A DNA stretch of 64,000 bases, taken from NCBI GenBank assembly GCA_950295325.1, contig OX485803.1:14258001-14322000 (forward strand). The letters are read 5' to 3'. Below are positions 1 through 11,251 of the stretch, piece after piece. Source of the stretch: Polytrichum commune (lineage: Eukaryota > Streptophyta > Polytrichopsida > Polytrichales > Polytrichaceae). The notes below the pieces were generated by a model. The model was not told the origin of the DNA. It ran no database searches and saw nothing but the letters and a program-made list of their open reading frames with translations. The position numbers and the translations under genes were made by a program. Positions within the stretch are counted from its first letter, which is position 1. Each line of letters opens with the position of its first letter.

Positions 1-113
1 GGTCCTTGTGATCTCACTCTCTTAATATAGAATTAGGTAGTCCTTCGTGGCCATAGATGCAGACGCCCTGATCTATGGTGGATATTCGTTAGTTGAGACT
101 ACCCTAACCTTAA

Positions 114-929
114 AGTAACTTTACCCTGGGTTCTCGGGGAGTTCACTAGACATGTATATATGTATACACGTGCTTGACAAGGGTATTTATTCAAGGGGTA
201 TTTAATTATTCATCCTTAGTTTTTTGTACCGTATTATTATATTATTATATTTTAAATGACCCTATAATTACTTTTAAATTTGATGAAGCTCTAATTTTAA
301 GCTAGGTATGTTCATTATAATTATTTGATTTTGCTCCAAAGGGTTTAAGAGCATTCAAAGTACTAAGTCACCAAAATCCAAGGCACAACAAGATTTTACA
401 TTAAGATTGTTCATAAACAGTTTCAAACAACAAAATCAGCCCACCTCTCAGAAAGTCAACAACCTTGAAGAAAAAACTCTTGCCAACACTGAACCGCAAA
501 CCCCACCTCTCAGCACGGTGAAAAAACTCTCAAAACCTAATCCTCCAGCAACGTTCTCCCCCAAATTTTCCTAAACCTTAATCCGTCATCCGCCCTCATC
601 AATCTTTCATCCCATTTTTTCAACTGAATCGACGTATTTTTCATCCAAAATCTTCCCGCCTCTGAACACAAAGGACACCCTATTTCAAAAAACCTAGGAT
701 CCTTAAATCCTACGGTATATTTTTACAAATATTTTAAAAATATGCGTTATTTGTATCAAGCCTATATTATTTATAATACAAATTTTATAATACATACTCA
801 CCTATATTACTTCTAAGAAAATTCTAAGTTTTTCCTTTTGTGAATATAAATTACCCTATATTTTCCCGCACGTTGTTTTCTAATATTATCACAGTGAACT
901 CCCCGAGCCTGGGTTTAGCATAAGTTACT
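114..929. mobile_element. Non-autonomous TIR element, about 0.8 kb
   Basis: Positions 114-147 and 893-929 are imperfect inverted copies of each other. Both contain the core CTCGGGGAGTTCACT and, outside it, AGTAACTT and CCC-GGGTT blocks. Nothing between them looks coding; the interior is AT-rich with a C-rich stretch near 490-700. No convincing target duplication is visible, so the superfamily is unassigned. A Helitron or an ordinary inverted duplication is not excluded. Confidence 0.5.
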
Positions 930-2203
930 AGTTTGGTTCACTTATGGTTAAGACAATACATAGTAAAGAGAGAGCTGACTTTTCAAAACTTGTATCAAGT
1001 TTGTACTTCCTCTTTTCAGAGGCCAAATCCTTCAATTTCTTTCTCTTTGCAACACAAGGGTGGGTGGGTGGGAACTTTCTTCAAAACCCTCTCCATACAT
1101 GCTTCATGCCATTTCCTAGTTGATAGTATAGTACTACATCCTCAAGACTCTCTCTCTCTCTCTATATGTTTCTTGCCTTTTCCTATTTGATAGTATAGTA
1201 CCACATTGCATAACAGAGTCATTTGCCTAATGTCTCATAGTATGTGTTGTACTACACATATACACTTTGCATACCTAGTTTGCCTTGCAAGAATACATAC
1301 CTTATTTGGATTTTTTGCTATCATATAATATTCATCTCCCCATGTATGATTTTAATTATCCCATGCTTTGGAAGCTAATTGCCAACCTTCTTGCCTCCTT
1401 ATCAAGTGCATCTAACTATAACACCACATGTACGTTATACTTACTAAGGAGAAGTACCTAGTAACCTCAACCAAAATTTGTGCATAAAATGTCATAATCA
1501 CAATACATCACTGCATTGACTGTGTGAAGGGTCTGCCTAACCTATGCCCATGCAACCAACCAACAAACAATTGTGGATTAGTTACGTACATGAGGTAAAT
1601 AACAGCAGGACCCAATTGTTATCCATGTCACACACACTTAGTTCATTTCAAATGCACCAAAATATTTCAACCTCCAACACTCATTGTAAAACAACATATG
1701 GGTATTCAAACCTGTTCTTTGGCCATGATTGGGTTACTCCAAGTAGAAAACTCCTATTGGTGATGAACCCTAGTTACTCTTACTTCAAGCACGTATCTAT
1801 TACCCTAATGTGTATACCCAGAGCTCGCCGCACCTCTCACTTGTGTGAATGGTAAAAAAGAGGTATTTTTTAGGGTTAAGGGCTTATATTGTAGTACTTA
1901 CGTATGGTAAGTTCTCGTAACCCTATTTTTACTTCATTCATTTGTATCTCTGTTACATCCATTCCATGGTAAGTATGACTTCTTTCCATGTGTGTAGATA
2001 TAGTATTATCATAGTCTATATCATTTGTTTTACATAAGAGACATGTGCTAGGTCTATTAACGTAAAAGTTTAAACTTTAATTTTTATGTAACATGGCATT
2101 AGTCAAGAACTAGAACTAGAAAGGGAGAGAGAGAGAGAGAGTTGGCTTTGATAAGATCGCCACAACAAGTGTGTGTATAGGTGTGGTCCTCATAAGAGGT
2201 TAA
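930..2203. other. Gene-free AT-rich DNA
   Basis: No convincing gene is visible here. Short simple repeats occur: a CT run near 1148-1163 and a GA run near 2126-2142. The open frames present are short, have no recognisable motif, and look like chance. Confidence 0.6.
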
Positions 2204-2266
2204 CCCTTAAGGGAGGGAAACTATCTTATGAGCGATGAGCAGTGAGCGGTGAGCGGAGAGCAGTAA
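2204..2266 (+). repeat. Left terminal inverted repeat of the composite element
   Basis: It starts with ACCCTTAAGGG, followed by a CTATCTT block and then TGAGCRR-type heptamers up to GCAGTAA. It is the inverted partner of 8336-8400. Further degenerate TGAGCAA copies follow to about 2300. Confidence 0.7.
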
Positions 2267-2429
2267 CACATGAGCAATGAGCAGTAACATATGAGCAATG
2301 ACTCCAAATTTAGTAAAGACACACGGGTTTAGGGTACATAACCAAAATTTTGACAAATTAATTGCATATTTTCAATTATAAATTGCCAGTATTTTAAATG
2401 AAGCACACATGAAAAGGCCCTATTGCCAT

Positions 2430-3200
2430 GGATCATTTTAAACACTTTCAATTCATTGCTGATTTTTATTATAATAATCCAAACCAATACATGTCATTTA
2501 TTGACATCCTTATACATGTAGTTACAACCAACACTTGCACAACTACTCACATTCCACAACACCAACAAGTTCAAATAGGTGCATAACCTCATTATACATA
2601 TATGTAGGTGTCATAATTGTGAACCACTCAAACCGCTCACGGGCTGAGTTAAGGCCCACAATCTACAGAAGCAAGGAAATTAGATATTAGAAATAGTCAA
2701 TATGTAGGTAGCTACTAGGTTTTGAGACATCCGCATGTAGATGCGAGTTGTGTAAGAGACTGGTATTAGGTCTGGATCAACCCGGGTTCGAATCCGGTTG
2801 GTTACATTGACTGGTGCTATTCCAAATTGAGCTAATGATAAAGTAGGAATAATCTATAGGCGCATACCAAGAAGAGGTTACTACGCGGATGTGCGTAGAA
2901 TCTTCTCGATTATTTTTTATTTTTAGAAACATGTTATTATTTATCCGTGTGAATCAATCAAACCGCTCATGGTTGGGTCGTAGTCTAAATAGAATTGAAG
3001 TTACTGAATCATTTGAAATACTTTTAGTTCATAGCTAATTTTTATTATAATAATCCAAACCAAAACATGCCATTTATTGACATTCAAATATATGTTGCTT
3101 AATAAAATACTTGCAATACTACTCACATTCTACAATATCAGCAAGTTCAAGTAGTCGCATGACCTCATTATAGGTATATTTAGGTGCATGAATGAACTTG
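2430..3200. repeat. Tandem duplication of the transposase 3' end
   Basis: The block at about 2430-2665 is repeated at about 2945-3200. Shared stretches include a TTTTATTATAATAATCCAAACC block, CATTTATTGACAT, the coding tail that gives the last transposase codons, and a CAAACCGCTCA segment. The distal copy (2430-2665) lies beyond the stop codon and is diverged. The two copies are separated by a SINE-like insert at about 2690-2940. Confidence 0.6.
2690..2940 (+). mobile_element. Candidate tRNA-derived SINE
   Basis: A perfect RNA polymerase III B-box, GGTTCGAATCC, lies at about 2783-2793. A weak A-box-like TGTAAGAGACTGG lies about 33 bases upstream. The segment ends in a T-rich tract near 2929 after a hairpin (CTACGC/GCGTAG). 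It sits between two copies of a duplicated block, as an insert would. No acceptor stem or cloverleaf can be built, so it is not a tRNA gene. No second copy was seen in the window. Confidence 0.35.
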
Positions 3201-4882
3201 TCACTCTCGTAATCCACCTTGTACAAAAATGTAAACACATAATAAAGATGTTTATAATACACCCATTTTCCTTTTTTTCCCGATGTATGAGATGATATTT
3301 TCGTGAAATCCGGGCATGTGCAATGCGGGATGTCGCCAATTGTGACATGGTAGGTGATATCCTGCTTGGAGACAATGTTGATTATCACTCCAAAGCCCGG
3401 ATATGAAATGGCAGTGACCCCAACCACATAGTAATCTTCCATGAGTCCGTTGCTTTTCCATTTGGTTTTATGATCTGCTAGCGGTGCTGTTGGATTACGA
3501 CGCATTGTCTTCTCAAATCTGAATGCAGGGTGGACGTCTGGATTTGGTGGCATACAAAAATGCGAGCGAGTGTTGGGAAGAGTTGTGATTGTTGAAAGCC
3601 TATGATGAGGGGACAATGCATCCCTCTGCTATAGTTGAAATTCAGCATCTTCAAGTGTCAGAACCTCCTCTCTCGATAGATTGGTATCTATCTTCACTGG
3701 CCACGTGTTGGGTACTATAGGCCAATCCAACACATATTTCTTCTTACTGCCACTCACACAACGCTTGATATCGTCAAGGCAAAACCAAAATTCATACTCC
3801 ACATTGTTGGAAGAGCAAAATTCCTTCATGAGCCCTTTGTATGTTGGAGCATGTGTGCCATGTTTCCCAATCCCGACTTTGGTATTGCACATAGTCACTA
3901 TAATGGCTTGCAGTGCCCAACATCGTTTGGTTGAGTTGGGTGGCAATCTTGCAATGTGCCACATACAAGCAAGACAATGAGTCTTTAACACAGATGTGGT
4001 ATGAGCCACATCCTGAATTGCAGAATTCAACGATTCCTCTATGCGTTGACGAATTGCTCGGGTGTTGGGACGAGGAATGAAATTGTTCACTTTGTCGGGT
4101 AGATAAGAATTACAATCAACACCCGGTGATAGGTTGAGTTTGCGTTTGGTGGAACCAAAGAGCTCTGACCCTTCCAATGCACAATCTCTAGTGTTGACGT
4201 CTTCTGCCCCTAGATAAGACTTCATGGCATCAGCCAACATTTTTGAATCTCCACACCTGGCAGCCGCTTTGAGTTTCAAGGATGCCGAATCAAGACCTTT
4301 ACTATCAGACCCCCTTTCAACCATGTCCGGTAATTTGCAATTTGCATGAAGGCACGGATCATGTCATCCACTGTAACTTCATATAAACAAGTCATCTTGT
4401 TGTCGGATTGTTGGAGCCATTTTTTGTGTACAGTCTCTAGAAGGTTGCATGTTGGCATTTCCACACGTTGTTCTATTGTCATATCCTATGAACAACACAC
4501 AAATATGCGGATAATAAAAATATAAGATATATATAATAATGGAAGAAAAATGAATGACATTCAATAATGAATTTTAATATGTACTTACAAATAGCATATG
4601 ACCACCCTATTGTCTGTAACGAAAATGCCAAAAACCCAACCACTCTGAAAGGCTAAGGATGTCTTTTTCCGAGGCAGATCCGGATAACAACCACCAAGAA
4701 CGAATCACATGATACTTAGTCTCGGCGTCGTCTATTGTTTTCGCGTCTTTGTAATCTTTGCATATTTGCTTGTGTTGAAACTGTAAGGATGGTTTGATAT
4801 ATTTTTGGGTCACCTTATCCAAGCTCGTAGACCAATGGAAAAGACATGTACGCTCACGTGCAACGATGGAAAAATACGCCAC
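3119..4882 (-). pseudogene. Decayed MULE-type transposase gene (C-terminal part with SWIM finger)
   Basis: Two exons are readable on the minus strand. Exon 1 (4882 to 4589) encodes a segment with SLDKVTQKYIKPSLQFQHK and EWLGFWHFRYRQ. A 103-bp GT-AG intron (4588-4486) follows, and exon 2 (4485 to 3119) ends in a zinc finger with HCTCPDF and KHLYYVF. Damage is clear: a TAG at 4607-4609 replaces a likely Trp codon, a frame change occurs at a C5 run near 4310, and a TAG at 3629-3631 replaces a likely Gln codon. In the SWIM motif (CxC...CxH) the third Cys is Tyr (codon at 3254-3256). The upstream catalytic DDE region is missing or unrecognisable. In related plant proteins this layout belongs to Mutator transposases; the exact subfamily is not recognised. 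Confidence 0.6.
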
Positions 4883-5385
4883 ACAATACGAAAAAAAAGA
4901 ACAATCTTCTGAGGCGGAGATGGAGGTAGGTTGTAGGAACGAAATCGTAAGAAAATAACTTTAAAATCAAAATAAATTTGGAGGTATATAATGCATATTA
5001 TATTGTGCACGCCGAGAATACGATTCCAACGGTATATAGCATGAACAAAATGATTTTGTTTTGCATGTTTTAGAGCCAAAAAACAATTAGTGCATCTTAG
5101 ATTCTTCTAAAATCTTCAAAAAATGAAGATTTTATGCAGGAAATCTAACCATATTAATTTCACTAGACTTTGGTGATTTATATAAAATTGATATCATCTC
5201 CAAAAAATCTCAAAAAAATTGGAATAAATGGCAAGGCTATAATATATACACTTGATTTCTTCATAAATAAATTATAATATTTGAAAATGTTATAGCAATT
5301 CCGGAAAGTGACTCAAATCAAGGTGTATTTCTCTTCCAAATGGGCGGCCACCCTTTTTATGATGCCAACTTCTGTATTTTAGTTT

Positions 5386-5945
5386 AGGGTGGTCGTCAAC
5401 GGCCACCCTTTGTATGATTTTAACTTCTATTTTCTAGTTTAGGGTACCCCTTCTTGGGTTTCAGTCTTCATTTAACAACATAATTTCTTTGAAATAAAAT
5501 CACATATATACATATATTTCTTATGTCTGTTCCATCTAAAAGTGTGGCCATTAACGGCCATCCTTGGTTGCATCTCAGATTTATTGGTATATGTGTTTCT
5601 TTTTTCATATATATACTCATTTCCACCCTTATTGAAATTTCATATTATTTTCTATATATGTTTCTTTCTTCATATATACACTCATTTCCTTCATTTTTTT
5701 TCCTCCAACAAGGATGGCCGTTAATGGTCATCCTTATTGAAATTTCAGATTCTATTCTATATGTGTTTATTTCTTCATGTATACACTCATTTCCTTACTT
5801 TTTTTCCTTCAACAAAGATGGCCGTTAACGGCTAGCCTTATTGAAATCTCATTTTATTTTTTATATATGTTTCTTTTTTCATGTATACATTTATTTCCTT
5901 AATGTTTTGTCCTCCAACAAGGATGGTCATTAACGGCCACCCTTA
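5386..5945. repeat. About 105-bp tandem repeats, each with a palindromic core
   Basis: Palindromic cores related to TGGCCGTTAACGGCCA lie at 5386-5409, 5545-5560, 5711-5734, 5816-5838 and 5920-5942. The last three are spaced 105 and 104 bases apart. The spacer repeats too: TTATTGAAATTTCA followed by TATATGTTTCTT and ACTCATTTCC recurs about every 105 bases from 5627. The array lies between the two divergent genes of the composite element, where a bidirectional promoter or a transposase-binding region could sit. Confidence 0.7.
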
Positions 5946-6144
5946 TTGAAATTTCAAATTTTTTTGCATATGTGGTTTTTCTTTATGTATATTCTCACTT
6001 TCATAAATACTTTTGTATATTATTTTAGTTTGCATATGTGATTTCTTTCATATGTATATATTTCTTTTAATTTATTTTTATCTTTCATATGGATGATATT
6101 TTTATGCTTTAGATATGGAAGTTGTACCTCTTTTTTAAGATCAA

Positions 6145-7700
6145 TTGGAATTACAATTGCATGCATTTTTTAAGAAAGAAACTATCAACACATCTTCCCA
6201 TCTTAAACGGTTAAAGTATCAACCAAAGACAAAATCAAAATTCAACATTCCACTATGTCGAATGGTTGCATTGTCTGTTGTTAGGTATTTTTTGAAAAAT
6301 AACGTTATGAAGCTAACTGCACATTTTGTTGCTTGTGGTTATATAGAGGGCAATGGGGTTTTTTACGTGGCCTTGGAAAACAATGAGGGGAAAATAATAG
6401 ATGTTACTGATAGTATCATTGAATCATGGAGTGAAAATTGGGTACGGACAAATAATGCCTTTAAAAAATATTGTAAACTGTTGAGGACCTCAAAGTTTTC
6501 TCTGGCAAAATGTTCATGGTGTGGGATGGAAACCACCGTTTGTAAGCATGGTTGCCCATTATTAATCGAGATCATACACATGATTATGCTTGACATTATG
6601 CTGTTGAAAGTATTATTTTGGACTTCAAGGGAGATATTGCAACCATGTTGGCAACTTTACATGAAGTAGTAATTCCTTCATTCTTCTCTTTTTATTTGTT
6701 CGGTTCATTTTGTTTTCTTTTAAGTTTATTTTCTTATTATATATTTATTTTCCTTGGCTTATCATTGGTTGTTTTATTTTATCATGAGGAACCAAAAATT
6801 CCATGTTTGTACAAATCTTGTTCGTAAGCTTTTCCGCATTCAAAGCATTGCTGGACAACCACTTTCATATTTTAAAAAGGTTGTCTCCAAAGAAGATCTT
6901 ACTACCGCTGATGCCAAATAAAAATCCAAATATAGGACTTGGGTCCCTTTGACTGTTGAGGCTCTTAATGGATTTTTATACCTGGTTATTTTTCTAAAGT
7001 ATTGGTTTTTCACACATTTTTTTTCTTTTTATTTTGAATTCTATAACTATATGTTTTATTACATTTTATTTTTATTATGTGTGATTTATCATATTCTTAT
7101 ATGTTTTTTCCTTGATGCAACAAGAGTTGGGAGATGTTGTTGCTACTGCTCAAAAGAAATTTTATAAGAAATACCCTGATTCTACACATTGGATTTCAAG
7201 TGCAGTGGATGAATTTGTTTCCAAAGCTGTGGAGATGATGAGATTGACTTCCCACGTGGAACTAAAAAAACAACTTTCCATTGCAGATCCTAGACATTCT
7301 CCTATGTTCTTAGAGCAGGTGAAGTCTCATTATGAAACTCACGATGAGAATCTTGATATGACTCAAGAAAAACTTTGGATGTTAGCAACTTCGGCAATGG
7401 ATACATCTATGAAGATTAAGTGGCTTGAGAGGTGGAACAGTTCACCTACTCTTCGTGAGGCTCTCAAGTTTCTGAAACCAAAATTCAATGATATAGAGTT
7501 TCCTAAGTGACTTGATAAAACTACTTGGTGGGCTCAGGTGATAATTTTTTGTCTATGTTTTTTGAAAAAAAAATATTTTTTCAATCATTCAATTTTTCTA
7601 ATATTTGTTTTGTATTTGGCAGTTGGCTATTGAGACCGAGAAGCTCTTTGATGCTACTGTGGTTGATATGCATGTGTCCATCAACTATCTTCCAGATGGT
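6145..7700 (+). pseudogene. Decayed multi-exon gene with a ParB/sulfiredoxin-like DGNHR motif
   Basis: A first coding block (about 6175-6500) encodes a fold-like stretch with PLCRMVALSVVRYFLKNN and ACGYIEGNGVFYVAL. After a frame change near 6490-6510 it continues into MFMVWDGNHRL (6510-6542). Stops follow at 6543-6545 (TAA, probably from CAA) and 6591-6593 (TGA, probably from TGG). Further exon-like pieces are at about 6785-6980, 7125-7540 (acidic/helical, ending ...FLKPKFNDIEFPK) and 7621-7699, with GT and AG at several joins. DGNHR followed by hydrophobic residues resembles the nucleotide-binding motif of ParB/sulfiredoxin-fold proteins. The function is unknown, and the reading relies on motif resemblance only. 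It is oriented away from the transposase gene within the same element. Confidence 0.45.
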
Positions 7701-8335
7701 ATGGATCCTTTGCCCACTATTTTTTATTTTTGATATTTGATTTCCAAGAACTTCAACAATTTAAACCTACTACCCGATTTATATTTATAATTCACTTTTG
7801 TTGTTCTTTATGTTTTGGACTTCGTAAATGTCACCCTCTTTATGGTGTTATGATGTATTCAAATTTTATATTGATGTATATTATAGTGAGACATTCTAAC
7901 ATGCTACACTTGTTTTCAACATGAGTTTGCTTACACATTGTCTCCAATTACATTATTATTATCTCAACAGTTGAATGTATATTAGTTCATTTTTTATACA
8001 AAATTGTTATAGCAACATTCTCATTTGTTGTTCATTTGGACTATAGACCTTTACATGTAATTCCACAATCATAGGCCCCCAACAGATTTACAAACCATAA
8101 CTGGGAAAAAATTGAAGGCTCACAGGTTCACACCCGCATGCTCACATACTAGCAACCCCGAGTCATGTACATATTGGTATTTATCATTGCTCACTACTTG
8201 CAATCTAGCATTCATATTGTTTGTCCTCCCCAATCTTCTTATTATTGAACCCTAAAAAATTGTTTCTTTAGGCCACGGTTATAGGACACTAGGGAACCTA
8301 TTACCAAATATTTTGTTTTCTTCACCGCTCACAAA

Positions 8336-8400
8336 TTACCGCTCATCGCTCACCGCTCACTGCTCACCGCTCACAAGATAGCACTCCCCACCCTTAAGGG
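8336..8400 (-). repeat. Right terminal inverted repeat of the composite element
   Basis: Read on the minus strand it starts CCCTTAAGGG, followed by a CTATCTT block and TGAGCGG/TGAGCAG heptamers, matching 2204-2266 with a few mismatches and a small indel. The heptamers also extend inward as CCGCTCA copies. Confidence 0.7.
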
Positions 8401-8545
8401 TGTGTTTCCATGTACATATGTTGCTCACCACTATCAATATTTGCTAGTGACAATAAGGGTAAATGTAGTTCCAATTTGATGCGGTAGGGTTTGTATGTGC
8501 GCACCAGTCATTGTTATTTTAAGTGTGTTAGTGTTGCATGGAAGT

Positions 8546-8770
8546 CTACACTAAATATACTATTTAGTGTGACTTATTATTTGGAATTACACAATGCTAT
8601 AATTGTCTATTCAACATCTCATTTTTTACCAACCATGATTGAATTGGGTGTTTGGACATTGTAGAACATCAACATCTTTACTAGGTAAGAAAAGTACATT
8701 AATAGTGAAAAGATATAGGAACATGTAACTCCGAACAGTACGTCACACTAAATATCACATTTAGTGTAGT
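8546..8770. mobile_element. MITE, CTACACTAAATA family, copy A
   Basis: The ends are inverted: CTACACTAAATA at 8546 and TTTAGTGTAG at 8769. The subterminal parts also pair (TTTAGTGTGACTTA and ACGTCACACTAAA). The interior shares ACAATGCTATAATT with the copy at 20156-20352. Nothing is coding. Confidence 0.75.
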
Positions 8771-9531
8771 GGTCCATGGTTACGGCCCTCCACATTCCAG
8801 TAGGCGACCATAATGTGGTGGGTTAGTTGGTTGGTTAATGTTGTTATCTTTATGAAAACACATCCAACCCATTGTTACATAGAATCTAGTGGTCAGTGAC
8901 AGACACTGAAACTCACCGTAATGGGACTCTCATTATCAAAAAATATATGTTGCTAAGACTATTTTAGAGCAAAAATGATCTTCTACGCATTTAGCTATTA
9001 GAGTTTTTGATTATTTCCAAAGCTTTTTTATTATAAAATTTTGGGAATGGTTGTCATTTGTATCTCATGAAAGCATTCGTGATATTTTAGATAGTATGAT
9101 TACTTCAAGATCATAGTATGCTTTGCAATTTTTCTACATTTCATACATTTTACAATTTTAATCCATCACAACATTCAAGTCTTGGGGGTTGCACCTTTCA
9201 TTAAAAACCAAGAACCACGTATGTTTGCAACATACTCTAATAACCTCCTATTTAAAAAATTTATTTCGTCTATGGTAAAATCATGCATTACACGTACAAT
9301 TTTGATGATAAAGATACAAGTGACAATATGTCTACGTAAAAAAAAAATTATATATAATCATTCATATAAATAAACAAGTATGCTTTTGAATAATAATGAA
9401 CCCCCATTATATGTACAATGTAATATTTATTACTATCAACAAACAATATGTAACTTTTTACCAAGTAGGATTTTCTTATGTTGTATCATACCCAAAGAAT
9501 CCATTTTGACCTTTGTTGTTTTTTGAGTTTC

Positions 9532-9564
<33 letters not shown>

Positions 9565-11102
9565 TTGATCTTTTGAGTATAGCAATACTTGATTTTGAAT
9601 AGTTTACGACACTTAATTCCATAAGCAATGTAGTCCTCAAAAAACCTTCATGGATTCTATTCTTTAACATGAATCGGGGTTTGCTTTAGCCCTCATGCCT
9701 TTCATGTTCAATGGGGGTTTCCATGCATCCTAGAGTCCCGGTTTCACTTCCCCAATGTATTCCATTCACTTGAAATACGGAGAAAAAATGGTCAAAGGTG
9801 CTAATAGTAACAAGTGACGCTCTTTGAAATTTGGGTATTTGTGTTGTTTGTTTCTTACATATATCTCCCAATTATGACTTTGATGCTCAAACATTGATGT
9901 ATCATTGCATGATGACTCTACCAATAATGAATCTATCCAAGATCTCAACCATTAATGTCCATTCATCCATTTTCTTATGATCAAGTTTCTTGCAACACCT
10001 AGCGATACATCTCATTGTTTTTCCATCAAATTTCATCCAATACCCTTTTATTTCATCCAAACATTCATCCAAACCTTGCATCGTGATCTCTTATCACCAT
10101 ACAACCACACAACTCCTTCCACATGCAATGTGCTCCCTTTGCTTCTTTGCTTAATACCACCAATGTACATGTGCTTGTTTGTTTGAAGGAGTTTTTCAAG
10201 TTTTATTTAACTAAAATGAACTTTAGGATACTTGTTTGTTTGTTTGTTTGTTTGTTTTATTATTTTTAATTTAAAAAATTACTCTTTGTTTTGGTTCCTA
10301 TTGAAGCTTATTTGTTTCTCAACATGTCTTCAGGCTATCATTTTACTCACTCAAAGTAGAGGACGTGGACCTAAAATTGATTGGCACGCTTAATGTCCGT
10401 GAATTTAAGCAACACTCTTCAATGCAATGCACAACACAAATGGTTGGAAAATGTGATTATTTAATATGTAGGCTATGCATATTCTTGTGTACATGTAGAA
10501 TCATAAGTTTTCGAATAAAGCTAAATATATTAACATGAACTTAAATAGTTTGTTGGAGTGCAATTGGTTCAAGGTAAACCTACACTTAATCCTAATCCTT
10601 GCACTAAATCTTGTTGTCACTTTGAGTTTCATTACTTTTTGTCAACTGTGTTTGACCTTAGTTACAAGCATTTGATTCTTTTTTCAAGAGTTATAACTTA
10701 TGTGTATTTGCCTTAAGTCAACATTTTGGATTGTTTTGTTGTTCTATAGAGTTTGAGACTATGAAGGTTTCTTTCTCCAGTCACATAATTTTCCATTAGA
10801 AAAAAAATTCCAAAAACCTAATCTCGTGTGTATGTATACCAAATCTTGCTTAGGACCCATTCTAGCGTAGGCCTCTAAATTCAAAAGAAGAAACCAATAA
10901 CACATTCATTAATAAGTGGGACTTGATCTTAGAAAAATGAGAAGTGAGGTCTATAATATATCCACATGGTATCTATATACATACATACATACACACGGCC
11001 TTGTTGCTTCATTACTAGACTAGAAATTAGTATACTAGTGAACATAATGGATTAACCAACTAAATGAATGAATGAATGAATGAATGAATAGTTCCAATGT
11101 GC
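8771..11102. other. Gene-free AT-rich DNA with simple repeats
   Basis: No gene is recognisable. Visible items are a TA/GA microsatellite near 9533-9563, a (TTTG)n run at 10231-10256, a CATA run near 10978-10993 and an (ATGA)n run at 11062-11089. Confidence 0.6.
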
Positions 11103-11251
11103 ACATAACATTATTCACATTCATAACAATGTTTTGTAGAACTGATGATATTTTATGGAATATTCCTCACATTCATACTAAATGTGGGGAATATTCTACA
11201 TAATATTGTCAGTCCCACATAATATTTTTATGGGGTTGTATAATGTTATGT
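11103..11251. mobile_element. MITE, ACATAACATTAT family, copy 1
   Basis: This is a 149-bp hairpin element. ACATAACATTAT at 11103 is repeated inverted as ATAATGTTATGT ending at 11251, and the arms pair imperfectly over most of their length (GGAATATTC / GAATATTC, CCACAT / ATGTGG). A longer relative lies at 37771-37958. Confidence 0.75.

Larger units (their letters stand above)
2204..8400. mobile_element. Composite Mutator-like element with two divergent decayed genes
   Basis: The ends are inverted repeats: 2204-2266 matches the reverse complement of 8336-8400. Each begins with the palindrome CCCTTAAGGG and continues into an array of TGAGCRR heptamers. Inside, a minus-strand transposase-type gene (about 3119-4882) and a plus-strand gene with a DGNHR motif (about 6145-7700) are transcribed outward from a central palindrome-rich repeat array (5386-5945). 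A SWIM-type zinc finger is typical of MULE transposases, which is the reason for the assignment. No 9-bp target duplication could be found, and the N-terminal DDE part of the transposase is not recognisable. The boundary call is therefore tentative, and a nested or fused element is possible. Confidence 0.5.

Noticed and set aside
2740-2815. Possible tRNA gene (perfect GGTTCGAATCC)
   Set aside because: No acceptor stem or cloverleaf can be paired and the A-box is poor; a SINE remnant fits better.
5523-5828. Phe/Ile/Ser-rich plus-strand frames resembling membrane proteins
   Set aside because: They lie in the 105-bp repeat array; the hydrophobic pattern comes from repeated TTTCTT/TATAT words.
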